A stretch of DNA of 64,000 bases from Aeromonas schubertii (GCF_000820105.1 NZ_CDDB01000039.1:62001-126000), one strand, 5' to 3'. Counted from the first letter of the stretch, positions 17,701 to 28,639 are shown. Numbers and translations: made by a program. The notes: a model not told the origin generated them from the sequence alone.

Positions 17701-18282
17701 ATGGCCTCTCTTCACTATAAATTTGCCGCCATGAACTCCGGCAAATCGACCCAGCTCATCCAGGCTCACTTCAACTATTGCGAGCGGGGGATGAATCCCC
17801 TGGCCATGACTCCTGCCATCGACGATCGTTTCGGTGTCGGTGTTATCTCGGCGCGGGTTGGTCTGACCCTGAAAGTCGAGGTATTTGGCGAAGAGAGCGA
17901 TCTCTTCGAATTACTGCGTGAACGCAACGAGCAGAAGCGTATCGATGTCTTTATCGTGGACGAGGCCCAGTTTTTGACCAAGGAGCAGGTCTATCAGCTG
18001 GCGCGTATCGTCGATGAACTCGATATCCCGGTAGTGGCCTACGGGCTCAAGACCGATTTTCGTGCCGAGCTCTTTCCCGGCTCCTACCACCTGCTCTGCC
18101 TCGCCGACAAGGTGGAAGAGCTCAAGAGCATCTGCTGGTGTGGCAACAAAGCCCACATGAATGCCAGGGTGAGCGCCTCGGGAGAGGTGATGCGCGACGG
18201 GGCACAGGTCGAGATCGGCGGGAATGACCGCTACGTCTCCCTTTGTCGAAAGCACTATCTGGAAGGCAAGGCCTACTCCTGA
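17701..18282 (+). CDS. tdk: thymidine kinase
   Basis: Type II (TK1-like) thymidine kinase in pyrimidine salvage, phosphorylating thymidine and deoxyuridine. The 193-residue protein shows the P-loop MNSGKST (residues 11-17), the IVDEAQFLT Walker B-like region and the zinc lasso Cys residues in ICWCGNKA and the C-terminal LCRKHY. A GTG at 17695 is in frame, but the ATG at 17701 yields the family N-terminus. It is monocistronic, between terminators. Confidence 0.95.
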   Translation: MASLHYKFAAMNSGKSTQLIQAHFNYCERGMNPLAMTPAIDDRFGVGVISARVGLTLKVEVFGEESDLFELLRERNEQKRIDVFIVDEAQFLTKEQVYQLARIVDELDIPVVAYGLKTDFRAELFPGSYHLLCLADKVEELKSICWCGNKAHMNARVSASGEVMRDGAQVEIGGNDRYVSLCRKHYLEGKAYS

Positions 18283-18287
18283 TAAAA

Positions 18288-18309
18288 GACCCCGGCTGAT
18301 GCCGGGGTC
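18288..18309 (+). terminator. terminator between tdk and the convergent gene
   Basis: The stem GACCCCGGC/GCCGGGGTC (loop TGAT) with AAAA before and CTTGT after; it can serve both convergent genes. Confidence 0.85.
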
Positions 18310-18315
18310 CTTGTA

Positions 18316-19656
18316 TCAGTCGATGTCCACGTCTCCCTGGGGTTCGTAGAGGGGAGCGGTCTGGGGGAGGGTGTGGAACAGCTGGCGAAAATGCTGCTGT
18401 ACCCGTCCGATGTCGATGAGGCTCATGCCCGATGAAAAGCCGAACCAGACGTAGAGGCCGGTCAGGTTTTTAAACATGGGGGGGAGGAAGCGCGGCGCCT
18501 CGATAAGCCCCTCCAGATAATGGCGATAGAGCACCGGGATATCATCCAGGCTCACCTTGCCCACGAAGAGCATGGGCAGGATCTCGGGCACCCCTTCGAG
18601 TACGGCGCTGCGAATGAAATTGACCGTCTCCACATAGCCGCGCACATAGGAAAGATCCTTGGTAAAGCAGGCGCTGCCGTCGACCGCGCCACCACGAAAC
18701 ACCCGCTGGGCCACCTTGTAGGCGTCGTGCTGACCCATGCCACGGGCATGGAAGTGGCGATAGAGCTCGATAAAATCGGCCCCCTGCTCGGCCATATCGA
18801 TCGCCATCACCCGATCCGAGATACGCCTGGCCCGATCCGGGAAGGAGCTGAAGGTGAGGGTTTCAATCAGCACCGCCAGCCCCTCCTGACAGGCGGTGAT
18901 ACGCGGGGAGCCGGCACTGAGCCAGCTGGCCCAGGGTTGGGCCCGTCCGTTGAGGGTGGTGCCCACATGGACCCACCCTTCGTGGACCTCGAGTACCTGA
19001 AGATCCAGCTCGGAGAAGCGGGCGTGACTGCTGAGCTTGATATAGTCTCCGCCGGCGGCGGCATCCGAGACGATGCCATCGCTGAGCTTCACCCGCACCG
19101 TCCCCTCATCGAAGTAGTCGGTGAGTTTCTCCTGCAGTCGCGTCACCGCGCCTTCTCCCTGATAGATCTTGGGCCAGGGGCGGGTCAGGTGGCGGGCGCC
19201 GGGCAGGGAGAAGATCTGGCACAAACGCTCTCCCAGCTCCTTGAGGGTCTTGCGATCCCCGCGCAGGTGATCCCGGGCCGAGCCATAGAGCAGGCGGCTG
19301 TAGCGCAAAAAATCGGGCGTACCCCGTGAGCGCAGCATCTCGCATACCACCATGTATTGCTCAACCGTCTGCTGCAGGATCTGCCCCAGCTCGTCATGGG
19401 CTCCCAGGTGGCGGACAATCCTCTCGCGCAGCTCTCTTAGCTCCCGGTAGGTGTGGTGAGGATCGAAGGAGAGGGGGATCGCCTCGTAGAAGTGGCGATC
19501 GACCCTGGGCAGGTGGCAGGCACCCGAGGCGAAGAACTCCTCCTCGAGCTGGCGCGGCCATTTGATGGCGTCGAGGATACGGATCGGTTTTTGGATGGCC
19601 AGCAACTCGTCGGAGAGGCGGCGAAGTTGTTGGCGGTACTGTTCCTGATGGCTCAT
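18316..19656 (-). CDS. QEGLA-motif protein, MATCAP/DUF1704 metallopeptidase-like
   Basis: A 446-residue protein of the TIGR02421/DUF1704 family, known by the label flavohemoglobin expression-modulating QEGLA motif protein. The family shares its fold with eukaryotic MATCAP tyrosine carboxypeptidases. A zinc-type HEXXXH motif is visible as HEGWVH (H225, E226, H230) and the name-giving CQEGLAVLIE lies at residues 256-265, giving a further Glu. This supports a metallopeptidase active site, but the bacterial substrate is not known to me. No signal peptide is seen, so it should be cytoplasmic. It is monocistronic and shares a terminator with tdk. Confidence 0.85.
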   Translation of the reverse strand: MSHQEQYRQQLRRLSDELLAIQKPIRILDAIKWPRQLEEEFFASGACHLPRVDRHFYEAIPLSFDPHHTYRELRELRERIVRHLGAHDELGQILQQTVEQYMVVCEMLRSRGTPDFLRYSRLLYGSARDHLRGDRKTLKELGERLCQIFSLPGARHLTRPWPKIYQGEGAVTRLQEKLTDYFDEGTVRVKLSDGIVSDAAAGGDYIKLSSHARFSELDLQVLEVHEGWVHVGTTLNGRAQPWASWLSAGSPRITACQEGLAVLIETLTFSSFPDRARRISDRVMAIDMAEQGADFIELYRHFHARGMGQHDAYKVAQRVFRGGAVDGSACFTKDLSYVRGYVETVNFIRSAVLEGVPEILPMLFVGKVSLDDIPVLYRHYLEGLIEAPRFLPPMFKNLTGLYVWFGFSSGMSLIDIGRVQQHFRQLFHTLPQTAPLYEPQGDVDID

Positions 19657-19835
19657 GGCGGTGTGAAAAGGGGGAGATGAACTCTATCTTATCGCCAATC
19701 TTGCGCCTGCGCCTGCTCCTTGCTTGCCATGGCCTGAATCGAGCCGACAGCGGGTGACGATTTAGCGGGGAGATGCGTTTGTTCCACCCTCACAATGGAG
19801 TAACATGACGGCTCCGTTTACCTGCTGGATCTTCA

Positions 19836-20906
19836 ATGTCGATGCGTCACCTGGCTCTCTTTCTTCCCATCATTCCTCTTGTCACCGCCTGCAGCAGCAC
19901 CCCGGCTCCCGCCGCTCCCAGTGAGCCCCAGGCACCCAAGGGGGGCTTTCTGCTCGATCCCGAGCATGTGCAGACACCCCTGATGGGGGATTTCTCCGCC
20001 AATCCACAGACGGCCAGTTTTATCGACAAGATGGTGCAGCAGCATGGTTTCAACCGGCAGCAATTGCACGATGTGCTGGGGCAGGCCAAGCGTCTCGACT
20101 GGGTGATCCGTCTGATGGACAAACAGGCCCCCACCACCAAGCCGCCGGTTGGGCCGAACGGGGCCTGGATACGCTATCGCAACAACTTCATCACCCCGGG
20201 CAATGTGGAGAACGGCGTCGCCTTCTGGAACCAGTATGAGGAGGCCCTTGACCGTGCCTATGCCCAGTATGGGGTCCCCCCCCAGGTGATCGTCGGCATC
20301 ATAGGGGTCGAGACCCGCTGGGGCCGGGTGATGGGCAAGACCCGAATTCTCGATGCCCTCTCCACCCTGGCCTTCGACTACCCCCGCCGCGCCGCCTATT
20401 TCGAGGGGGAGCTTGAGACCTATCTGCTGATGGCCAGGAGTGAGGCGATCGACCCACTGGATCCCCAGGGCTCCTTCGCCGGGGCCATGGGTTATGGCCA
20501 GTTCATGCCCTCTTCATTCAAGAATTATGCGGTGGACTTCAACGGTGACGGTCACACCAACCTCTGGGATCCGGTGGATGCCATCGGCAGCGTGGCCCAC
20601 TACTTCCAGGCTCATGGCTGGGTGAAGGGGGACAAGGTGGCGGTACAGGCGAGCGGCCAGGCTCCCGGCCTCGAGCACGGCTTCAAGACCCGCTACAAAG
20701 TCAGCCAGCTCTCGGCCGCTGGCCTCACACCGCTGGCTCCTCTCGGTCATCACAGGGAGGCGAGCCTGCTGCGCCTGGACATGGGCAAGCAGTATCAGTA
20801 CTGGTACGGCCTCTCCAACTTCTACACCATCACCCGTTACAACCACAGCACCCACTACGCCATGGCGGTGTGGCAGCTGGGTGAGGCGGTGCGGGTCGCC
20901 CGTTAA
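19836..20906 (+). CDS. mltB: membrane-bound lytic murein transglycosylase B
   Basis: A 356-residue outer-membrane lipoprotein that cleaves the MurNAc-GlcNAc bond of peptidoglycan, forming 1,6-anhydro ends. A lipoprotein signal with lipobox LVTAC (Cys19) is followed by the SLT family 3 domain; catalytic Glu159 sits in GVETRWGRVMG, and later AMGYGQFMPSSF and VDFNGDGHTNLWDP (an EF-hand-like calcium site) are as in E. coli MltB. ATG 19836 has GGAT upstream. It is monocistronic, followed by a bidirectional terminator. Confidence 0.95.
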   Translation: MSMRHLALFLPIIPLVTACSSTPAPAAPSEPQAPKGGFLLDPEHVQTPLMGDFSANPQTASFIDKMVQQHGFNRQQLHDVLGQAKRLDWVIRLMDKQAPTTKPPVGPNGAWIRYRNNFITPGNVENGVAFWNQYEEALDRAYAQYGVPPQVIVGIIGVETRWGRVMGKTRILDALSTLAFDYPRRAAYFEGELETYLLMARSEAIDPLDPQGSFAGAMGYGQFMPSSFKNYAVDFNGDGHTNLWDPVDAIGSVAHYFQAHGWVKGDKVAVQASGQAPGLEHGFKTRYKVSQLSAAGLTPLAPLGHHREASLLRLDMGKQYQYWYGLSNFYTITRYNHSTHYAMAVWQLGEAVRVAR

Positions 20907-20908
20907 GG

Positions 20909-20938
20909 GAAAAAGAGAGGGAGCGTTTGGCTCCCTCT
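20909..20938. terminator. bidirectional terminator between mltB and convergent small gene
   Basis: The stem AGAGGGAGC/GCTCCCTCT (20916-20924 with 20930-20938). On the minus strand it is followed by TCTTTTTCCC; on the plus side the T tail is weak. Confidence 0.8.
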
Positions 20939-20945
20939 GCACTCT

Positions 20946-21230
20946 TCATCGTGTCAGGCGTTTTTTCATCTCGTCGACGAGCCCCATCACCATCCAGGCC
21001 GCGCCTCCTGCCGGGGTGGCGGCGCTGTACTCCCGGCTGAGGTAACCAAAGCCCTCCCTGTGATGGGCGATGGCCTCTTCCCGGGTGGCCGCGTGGATAA
21101 TATCCCCCACCACCTCCAGCCCCTGCTCCAGCAGTTGTCTCTTCTCCTCGAGAAAGGTGGGCGAGTCCATCTCCAGCAGGGTGAAGTCGGGGGCATCGAG
21201 GCGAGTCGCCAGAACCTGATACTTGCTCAT
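20946..21230 (-). CDS. small conserved hypothetical protein
   Basis: A 94-residue acidic cytoplasmic protein that I do not recognise. It has no signal peptide or membrane segment; a helical, charged central region (about residues 28-60) is followed by a Gly/Ala-rich turn (TPAGGAAWMV) and a basic C-terminus MKKRLTR. The ATG at 21230 is preceded by GGAGCACCCC; the open frame continues upstream to 21287. It sits downstream of the his operon end on the same strand with a separate start, and converges on mltB. No function is assigned. Confidence 0.6.
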   Translation of the reverse strand: MSKYQVLATRLDAPDFTLLEMDSPTFLEEKRQLLEQGLEVVGDIIHAATREEAIAHHREGFGYLSREYSAATPAGGAAWMVMGLVDEMKKRLTR

Positions 21231-21324
21231 GGGGTGCTCCATCATTAAGAGTGCCTTATGAGTACTTCTTTTTGGGGGGATTGTCATCCCCCCGAAGGGG
21301 AGGGGGCGCCAAGCCAGCCTCCTG

Positions 21325-21945
21325 TCACCCCTGCCGATGCCGCTCGAAGAGGCGCTGCACCACGTCCTGCAGGGCCAGCCCCTCGTTTTGCAACAGCACC
21401 GTCAGGTGGTAGAGCAGATCTGCCGACTCGTTGATGAGCTCTTCCCTGTCCTTGGCCATGGCCGCCAGGGCTACCTCGACCCCCTCTTCTCCCACCTTCT
21501 GGGCGATGCGCTTGGTGCCCTTGCCGTAGAGGCGGGCGGTGTAGCTGCTCTCGGGGCTGGCCCCCTTGCGTGCGGCCAGCAGCTGCTCGAGCTCGGCGAG
21601 AAAGCCCAGCGGTGGCAGCGGGTGGCCATCGAAGCAGGAGACATTGCCCAGATGGCAGGTGGGGCCGACCGGCTCGGCGGCGATGAGCAGACTGTCGCGA
21701 TCGCAGTCGGTGGTGATGGCCTTGAGGACGAGCACGTTGCCCGAGCTCTCCCCCTTGGTCCACAGGCGTTGCTTGCTGCGGCTAAAGAAGGTGACCTGGC
21801 CACAGGCCAGGGTCTTTTCCAGGGCGTCCTGATTCATAAAGCCCTGCATCAGCACCTGGCCGCTGTGAGCGTGCTGCACGATGGCGGGGATAAGGTTGTC
21901 ACACTTGGCCCAGTCCAGGCTCTGGCTATCGAAAGAGATGGTCAT
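21325..21945 (-). CDS. hisI: bifunctional phosphoribosyl-AMP cyclohydrolase/phosphoribosyl-ATP pyrophosphatase
   Basis: Catalyses steps 2 and 3 of histidine synthesis. It is a 206-residue fusion: HisI cyclohydrolase in residues 1-115 (metal-binding DCDRDSLL and the CHLGNVSCF Cys/His motif) and HisE pyrophosphatase in about 120-206 ([27 protein letters not shown]). It is the last gene of the his operon, starting 13 bases after hisF. No good terminator follows; see the rejected palindrome at 21274. Confidence 0.96.
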   Translation of the reverse strand: MTISFDSQSLDWAKCDNLIPAIVQHAHSGQVLMQGFMNQDALEKTLACGQVTFFSRSKQRLWTKGESSGNVLVLKAITTDCDRDSLLIAAEPVGPTCHLGNVSCFDGHPLPPLGFLAELEQLLAARKGASPESSYTARLYGKGTKRIAQKVGEEGVEVALAAMAKDREELINESADLLYHLTVLLQNEGLALQDVVQRLFERHRQG

Positions 21946-21957
21946 TGCACGCCCTCC

Positions 21958-22730
21958 TTAACTGCGAATGGCGATGCCCTGGCCCTTGAGCCAGGACTTG
22001 AGTTCGGGAATGGGGATGATCCCCTTGTGAAAGACGGAGGCGGCCAGCGCCCCGTCCACGTCGGCCAGGGTGAAGGCGTCGCGAAAGTGCTCCATGGCGC
22101 CGGCGCCGCCCGAGGCGATGAGTGGCACCCTGCACAGGGCACGCACCGCCTTGAGCTGCTCGATGTCATAGCCCTGGCGCATGCCATCTTGATTCATCAC
22201 GTTGAGGACGATCTCGCCGGCCCCCCGCCGTTGCACCTCCTGCACCCACTCCTGGGTGGTCCAGGTCGTGGTGCGAGTGCGGCTCTCGTCGCCGGTGAAC
22301 TGCTTGACCTGATATTGACCGCTCTGGGCGTCGAAGTAGGAGTCAATGCCCACCACCACGCACTGCACCCCGAAGCGCTCGGCCAGCCGGGTGATGAGGG
22401 TGGGATCGGCCAGGGCCGGTGAGTTGATGGAGATCTTGTCGGCGCCAAACTCGAGGACCTGGCGGGCGTCATCGACGCATCGGATGCCGCCGGCGACGCA
22501 GAAGGGGATGTCGATCACCTCCGCCACCCGGCTCACCCAGCTCTTGTCGACCACCCGGGCGTCGCTCGAGGCGGTGATGTCGTAAAAGACCAGCTCGTCC
22601 GCCCCCTCGGCCGCATAGCGGCGGGCCAGGGCGACGATATCGCCCATTACCTCGTGATTACGAAACTGCACCCCTTTGACCACCACGCCATCTTTGACGT
22701 CGAGGCAGGGGATGATGCGACGTGCCAACA

Positions 22731-22731
<1 letters not shown>
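21958..22731 (-). CDS. hisF: imidazole glycerol phosphate synthase cyclase subunit
   Basis: A 257-residue TIM barrel that, with HisH, turns PRFAR and ammonia into imidazole glycerol phosphate and AICAR. Catalytic Asp11 is in [12 protein letters not shown], the second Asp is in VVVGIDSYF, and the phosphate sites VAGGI and IASGGAG are present. The start overlaps the hisA stop by one base (TGATG), implying coupled translation. Confidence 0.97.
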
Positions 22732-24085
<1,354 letters not shown>

Positions 24086-25195
24086 TCAGAGCACCCCCTT
24101 GCTGGAGGGGAGATCGCTGCCCTCTACCCGCACCGCCTGGCGCAGGGCGCGGCCGAAGCCCTTAAAGAGGGCCTCCACCTGGTGGTGGGTGTTGCCACTG
24201 CCCACCTTCATCTGCAGGGTGATGGCCATGGCGTCGGAGAGGGAGCGAAAGAAATGAGGCACCATCTCGGTGGCCAGATCCCCCACCTGGTCGCGGCCAA
24301 AGCCGGCCGGGCAGTCGAACACGAAGTAGGGGCGGCCGCTCAAGTCCATGGCCGTGGCCACCTCCAGCTCGGTCAGGGGGCGGGCGTCGATGACCGCCTG
24401 TACCTCATCCATGGCGAGCACGAAGCCAAAGCGCCCGATGCCGCGCTTGGTGCCGAGCGCCGCCTTGAGGGCCTGACCCAGGGCGATACCGGTGTCTTCT
24501 ACCGTGTGGTGATCGTCGATATGCAGATCGCCGCTCACCTCGACTTCCATGTGGATCCCGGCATGGGTGGCAATCTGATCGAGCATGTGATCGAAGAAGC
24601 CCAGCCCAGTGCTGATGCGGTTGCCGCCGCTCTTATCGAGATCCACCGCGATGCGGATCCGGGTCTCTCGGGTGTTGCGCTCCACCTCGGCCTTGCGGCC
24701 GCGCCCGAGCAACTGGTCGCGAATGGCGAGCCAGCCGTTCTCGGTCGGGTGGTAGCGAATGCCGGCGATCCCCATGTTCTCGGCGAGTTGCAGATCGGTC
24801 TGGCGATCGCCGATGACAAACGAGTTGCCACGGTCGATGCGGCCCGCGGCCAGGTACTCCCTGACCAGACCCAGGTTGGGTTTGCGACAGGCGCAGCCGT
24901 CGCCCGGGAAGTGGGGGCAGATAAGCACCTGCTCCCAGTGCACTCCCTGGGATTCGAAGAGGTGCATCATCAGGTCGTGGGGCGGCTGGAAGTGCTCCAG
25001 GGGCAGGCTGGCGGTGCCCAGGCCATCCTGGTTGGTGACCATCACCAGGGTGTAGCCGGCGGCCTGCAGCTCGCGCAGCACCGGGATCACCATGGGTTCG
25101 AAGCGCAGCTTGTCGAGGCGGTCTACCTGCTTGTCGCTGACCGGCTCCTCGATGAGGGTGCCGTCGCGGTCGATGAAGAGGATTGGGGCAGTCAT
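24086..25195 (-). CDS. hisB: bifunctional histidinol-phosphatase/imidazoleglycerol-phosphate dehydratase
   Basis: A 369-residue two-domain enzyme for steps 7 and 9 (dehydratase and phosphatase activities). The HAD phosphatase domain has DRDGT (Asp9, Asp11) and a zinc loop [14 protein letters not shown] near residue 93; the dehydratase domain from about residue 175 has [15 protein letters not shown] and the [14 protein letters not shown] manganese site. The fused form is typical of gammaproteobacterial his operons. Confidence 0.97.
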   Translation of the reverse strand: MTAPILFIDRDGTLIEEPVSDKQVDRLDKLRFEPMVIPVLRELQAAGYTLVMVTNQDGLGTASLPLEHFQPPHDLMMHLFESQGVHWEQVLICPHFPGDGCACRKPNLGLVREYLAAGRIDRGNSFVIGDRQTDLQLAENMGIAGIRYHPTENGWLAIRDQLLGRGRKAEVERNTRETRIRIAVDLDKSGGNRISTGLGFFDHMLDQIATHAGIHMEVEVSGDLHIDDHHTVEDTGIALGQALKAALGTKRGIGRFGFVLAMDEVQAVIDARPLTELEVATAMDLSGRPYFVFDCPAGFGRDQVGDLATEMVPHFFRSLSDAMAITLQMKVGSGNTHHQVEALFKGFGRALRQAVRVEGSDLPSSKGVL

Positions 25196-25204
25196 GGGAT
25201 CTCC

Positions 25205-26263
25205 TTATCGTATGTCGCGCAGCACGTTGACCACGGCGTCCATCTCGCCGCGATAACCCACCGTAATGCGCACCGAATCATTTAAACCGGGCTTGCTCGA
25301 AAAATCGCGCAGTATGATACCGGCCTCCTTCATGGCGGCGAACACCCGGGCGCCATCGTCAAAGCGCACCAGCACGAAGTTGCCCTTGTCTTCGAAGAGC
25401 TCGGTGACGCAGGGCAGCGCCGCGAGCTCGGCCTTGAGCCGCGCCTTCTGGGCGTTGAGTTCACGCACCCGCTCCTGCATCAGGATCAGCCCCTTGGCCG
25501 AGAGCGCCTCTGCCGCAATCTGGGCCACCGGATCCGGGATGGGGTAGGGGGCGATCACCTTGGAGAGCAGGGCGATCACCTCGCTGGCGGCCAGGGTGAA
25601 GCCGCAGCGGATCCCGGCCAGGGCAAACGCCTTGGAGAGGGTGCGGGTTACCACCAGGTTGGGGAAGCGCGCCAGCAGGTCGACCACGCTCGCCTCGGGG
25701 CAGAACTCGATATAGGCCTCGTCCACGACGATGAGGGCGCGATCGTTGGCGGCCTCGAGCAGTGCGATGAGTCCCTCGCGCCCCACCAGATCCCCGGTCG
25801 GGTTGTTGGGGGAGCAGAGAAACACCAGCTTCACATCCGACAGGCGGCTCTTGATCTCGGGCCAGTTGGGCTGTCGGGCGGCGGTGAGGGGGACCTCGAC
25901 AATGCCGACGCCGCAGGTCTCGGCGCTGATGGCGTACATGCCGTAGGTGGGGGGGCAGATGAGGATCTGATCCTGCCCCGCCTCGCAGAAGGTGCGGATG
26001 AGCAGCTCGATCGCCTCGTCGGCACCGCGACTGACCAATACCTGATCGGTCTCCACGCTGGCGTAATCGGCATAGGCGGCGATCACCGCGGGGGGTTGGC
26101 ACTCGGGATAGCGGTTGAGTCGCTCTCCCTCGATGGTGAAGGGGTAGGCCAGGGGGGCCTCGTTGGCGTTGAGCCAGACGTTGCCCTTGCCGCCGATGCG
26201 GCGGGCCGACTGGTAGGGGGTGAGTGCGCGCACCGCGCGCCGTGCCAGGTCCTTGATACTCAT
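25205..26263 (-). CDS. hisC: histidinol-phosphate aminotransferase
   Basis: A 352-residue fold-type I PLP enzyme that aminates imidazole acetol phosphate. The PLP Lys lies in TLSKAFALAGIRCGF (about residue 210); NNPTGD and VVDEAYIEF are the cofactor-contacting motifs. It is 9 bases before hisB and 13 bases after hisD. Confidence 0.97.
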   Translation of the reverse strand: MSIKDLARRAVRALTPYQSARRIGGKGNVWLNANEAPLAYPFTIEGERLNRYPECQPPAVIAAYADYASVETDQVLVSRGADEAIELLIRTFCEAGQDQILICPPTYGMYAISAETCGVGIVEVPLTAARQPNWPEIKSRLSDVKLVFLCSPNNPTGDLVGREGLIALLEAANDRALIVVDEAYIEFCPEASVVDLLARFPNLVVTRTLSKAFALAGIRCGFTLAASEVIALLSKVIAPYPIPDPVAQIAAEALSAKGLILMQERVRELNAQKARLKAELAALPCVTELFEDKGNFVLVRFDDGARVFAAMKEAGIILRDFSSKPGLNDSVRITVGYRGEMDAVVNVLRDIR

Positions 26264-26276
26264 GCTCTGCTCCTTG

Positions 26277-27563
26277 TTATTTCAGCGCGGCCAGACGCAG
26301 GGTCACGGCATTCTCGTGGGCGCCCAGCCCCTCGGCGCGGGCGATGCACTCGACCACGGGGCCGAGTCCCTTGAGTCCCTCGGCGCTCAGCTCCTGCACC
26401 GTGTAGCGGCGCTGGTAGTCGGCGAGCCCCAGGCTCGAGCAGGTGCGCGCGTAGCCGTAAGTGGGCAGGGTGTGGTTGGTGCCGCTGGCGTAGTCACCCA
26501 CCGATTCCGGGGTCCAGGGGCCGAGGAAGATGGAGCCGGCATTCTCGAGCTGGTCGAGCAAATCGCGCGGCGCCCGGGTCTGCACGATGAGGTGCTCGGG
26601 GGCGTAGGCGTTGGAGATGGCGCACGCTTCGTCAAGATCGCGGCACAGCAGGATCAGGCTGCTGCGAAGGGCCTCGGCGGCGATGTCGCGGCGTGTCAGC
26701 CCAGCGAGTTGGCGGGAGAGTGCCTCCTGCACCTGGTCGGCCAAGGCCGGGGCATCGGTCACCAACACTACCTGACTGTCCGGACCGTGTTCGGCCTGGG
26801 AGAGCAGATCGGCGGCCACGAACTCGGGGTTGGCCGACCCATCGGCGATCACCAGCACCTCGGAGGGACCGGCCGGCATGTCGATGGCGGCGCCACGCAC
26901 GTCCTGGCTTACCTGGCGCTTGGCCTCGGTCACGTAGCTGTTACCAGGGCCGAAGATCTTGTCGACCTTGGGGATGCTCTCGGTGCCGTAGGCCATGGCG
27001 GCGATGGCTTGGGCGCCGCCGATGGCGAACACCTTCTCCACCCCGCAGGCGCGGGCGGCAAACAGGATCTCGTCGCTGGCCGGCGACGGGGTACAGAGCA
27101 CCACCTCACGGCAGCCGGCAAGGGCCGCCGGCACGGCCAGCATCATGACGGTGGAGGGGAGCGGGGCGCTGCCCCCCGGTACGTAGAGGCCGACCCGGCC
27201 GATGGGCTGGCTGCGCAGCTCGCACACCACGCCGGGTTGGGTCTCGATACGCAGCACCGGCTGGGCCTGGGCGGCGTGGAAGGTACGGATGTTGCCGATG
27301 GCCTGGCGGATGGCGGCTTTAATCTCCTCTCCCAGGCGCGCCTCTGCGGCGTCGAACTCGGCGCGGCTGATGCGCAGGGTCTCGCGCGGAGCACGCTCGA
27401 AACGGGCGGAGAGCTCGCGCAGTGCCGCATCACCGCGGCGCTGCACCTCGCTGATGATGCCGCGCACCGTGCTCTCGAGGGTGTCGGCGTTGGCCAGGGC
27501 CGGGCGGGCCAACAGGCTGCGCTGTTGCTCCGGGGCCAGGGTGTTCCAGATCAGGGTCTGCAT
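26277..27563 (-). CDS. hisD: histidinol dehydrogenase
   Basis: A 428-residue zinc enzyme oxidising histidinol to histidine with two NAD+, the last two steps of the pathway. Signatures seen include GLYVPGGSAPLPSTVMM, the GPGNSYVTEAK loop, the IDMPAGPSEVLVIAD stretch and LLSQAEHGPDSQVVLVT (zinc His), ending with the AYAPEHLI and LPTYGYAR segments. It starts 4 bases after hisG. Confidence 0.97.
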   Translation of the reverse strand: MQTLIWNTLAPEQQRSLLARPALANADTLESTVRGIISEVQRRGDAALRELSARFERAPRETLRISRAEFDAAEARLGEEIKAAIRQAIGNIRTFHAAQAQPVLRIETQPGVVCELRSQPIGRVGLYVPGGSAPLPSTVMMLAVPAALAGCREVVLCTPSPASDEILFAARACGVEKVFAIGGAQAIAAMAYGTESIPKVDKIFGPGNSYVTEAKRQVSQDVRGAAIDMPAGPSEVLVIADGSANPEFVAADLLSQAEHGPDSQVVLVTDAPALADQVQEALSRQLAGLTRRDIAAEALRSSLILLCRDLDEACAISNAYAPEHLIVQTRAPRDLLDQLENAGSIFLGPWTPESVGDYASGTNHTLPTYGYARTCSSLGLADYQRRYTVQELSAEGLKGLGPVVECIARAEGLGAHENAVTLRLAALK

Positions 27564-27567
27564 GAGC

Positions 27568-28464
27568 TTACTCCATCATCTTTTCGATGGGCAGCACCAG
27601 GATAGAGCTGGCACCCAGGGCCTTGAGACGCTCCATGGTCTCCCAGAACAGGGTCTCGCTTGAGACGACATGCAGGGCCACCTGGTTGGTATCGCCGGCC
27701 AGTTGCATGATGGTGGGACGCTCGGCTCCCGGCAGCAGTGCCGTGATGGCCTCGAGCTTCTCTTTGGGGGCGTGCAGCATGATGTACTTGCTCTCGCGTG
27801 CCTGCAGCATGCCCTGGATGCGCGGCATCAGCTTGTCGATAAGTTGCTGTTTGCTCGCCTCGAGAGGTTGGGCAGCCTGCACCAGCACCGCCTTGGAGCG
27901 GTAGATCACCTCGACCTCCTTGAGGCCGTTGGCCTCCAGGGTCGCCCCGGTAGAGACCAGATCGCAGATGGCGTCGGCGAGTCCTGCGCGCGGGGCCACC
28001 TCGACCGAGCCGCCCAGCATCACGCTCTTGAAGGGGAGGCCGCGCTCGGCGAAGAAGCGTCCGAGCAGGCCGGGATAGGAGGTAGCGATGCGCTTGCCGG
28101 CCAGGCACTCGGCGCCTGTGTACTCCATCTCGCGCGGCACGGCGAGTGACAGGCGGCAGCCACCGAAGTCGAGTTGTCTGAGTACCTTGACATCGGCGGC
28201 CTGACCCAGGGCGCGGCGGCTCAGCTGCTCCTCTTCGAGCACGTTTTCGCCGATGATGCCGAGATCGACCACGCCGTCCATCACCAACCCAGGGATGTCA
28301 TCGTCGCGTACCCGCAGGATGTCGATGGGCATGTTTTCCACGTGGGCGATGAGACGCTGCTCCAGGAGGTTGATCTTGAGGCCGCAGCTTTTCAACAGGG
28401 CCTGGGAGTCCTGGCTCAGGCGACCGGACTTTTGCATGGCGATGCGCAGACGTTGTGTTTCCAT
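27568..28464 (-). CDS. hisG: ATP phosphoribosyltransferase
   Basis: First enzyme of histidine synthesis, condensing ATP and PRPP; normally feedback-inhibited by histidine. The 298-residue protein is the long form, with a C-terminal ACT-like regulatory domain (about residues 225-298). Visible are [11 protein letters not shown] at the N-terminus, the [12 protein letters not shown] loop, and the PRPP-binding [13 protein letters not shown]. The ATG at 28464 follows GAAGGAAAATCGAGCA. The attenuator lies directly upstream. Confidence 0.97.
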   Translation of the reverse strand: METQRLRIAMQKSGRLSQDSQALLKSCGLKINLLEQRLIAHVENMPIDILRVRDDDIPGLVMDGVVDLGIIGENVLEEEQLSRRALGQAADVKVLRQLDFGGCRLSLAVPREMEYTGAECLAGKRIATSYPGLLGRFFAERGLPFKSVMLGGSVEVAPRAGLADAICDLVSTGATLEANGLKEVEVIYRSKAVLVQAAQPLEASKQQLIDKLMPRIQGMLQARESKYIMLHAPKEKLEAITALLPGAERPTIMQLAGDTNQVALHVVSSETLFWETMERLKALGASSILVLPIEKMME

Positions 28465-28479
28465 TGCTCGATTTTCCTT

Positions 28480-28523
28480 CGTATTAAAAACAAAAAACCC
28501 TCGGAAGCGGTGCTTCCGAGGGT
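28480..28523 (-). terminator. his operon attenuator (leader terminator)
   Basis: The 12-bp stem ACCCTCGGAAGC/GCTTCCGAGGGT (28497-28508 with 28512-28523) is followed on the minus strand by TTTTTGTTTTT. It lies between the His-rich leader peptide and hisG, the classic arrangement for histidyl-tRNA-sensing attenuation. Confidence 0.95.
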
Positions 28524-28588
28524 CTGTTGATCGAGGGCCTGCAGGAAGTCACCAGTATCGGTCTTCCAGCAGCCAACCTCCTGAAAGA

Positions 28589-28639
28589 CTAGTCGGGATG
28601 ATGGTGGTGATGGTGACGGGTCTTCAGCAGGTTAGACAT
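28589..28639 (-). CDS. hisL: his operon leader peptide
   Basis: A 16-residue leader peptide, MSNLLKTRHHHHHHPD, with six consecutive His codons, too short for an ordinary ORF search. It is the counterpart of E. coli HisL, which also ends HHHHHHHPD. Ribosome stalling at the His codons when charged histidyl-tRNA is scarce should prevent formation of the downstream terminator. The start is preceded by GTAAAGAGAGATTTACATC, giving a GAGAG ribosome-binding site. Confidence 0.95.
   Translation of the reverse strand: MSNLLKTRHHHHHHPD

Noticed and set aside
21274-21293. 8-bp palindrome GGGGGGAT/ATCCCCCC downstream of hisI
   Set aside because: Read as a his terminator it would be followed by A residues rather than T on the minus strand, so I do not call it a Rho-independent terminator.
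28589-28639. Six-His run as a foreign tag or vector remnant
   Set aside because: It is the leader peptide of the his operon, in the expected place and with an attenuator downstream.
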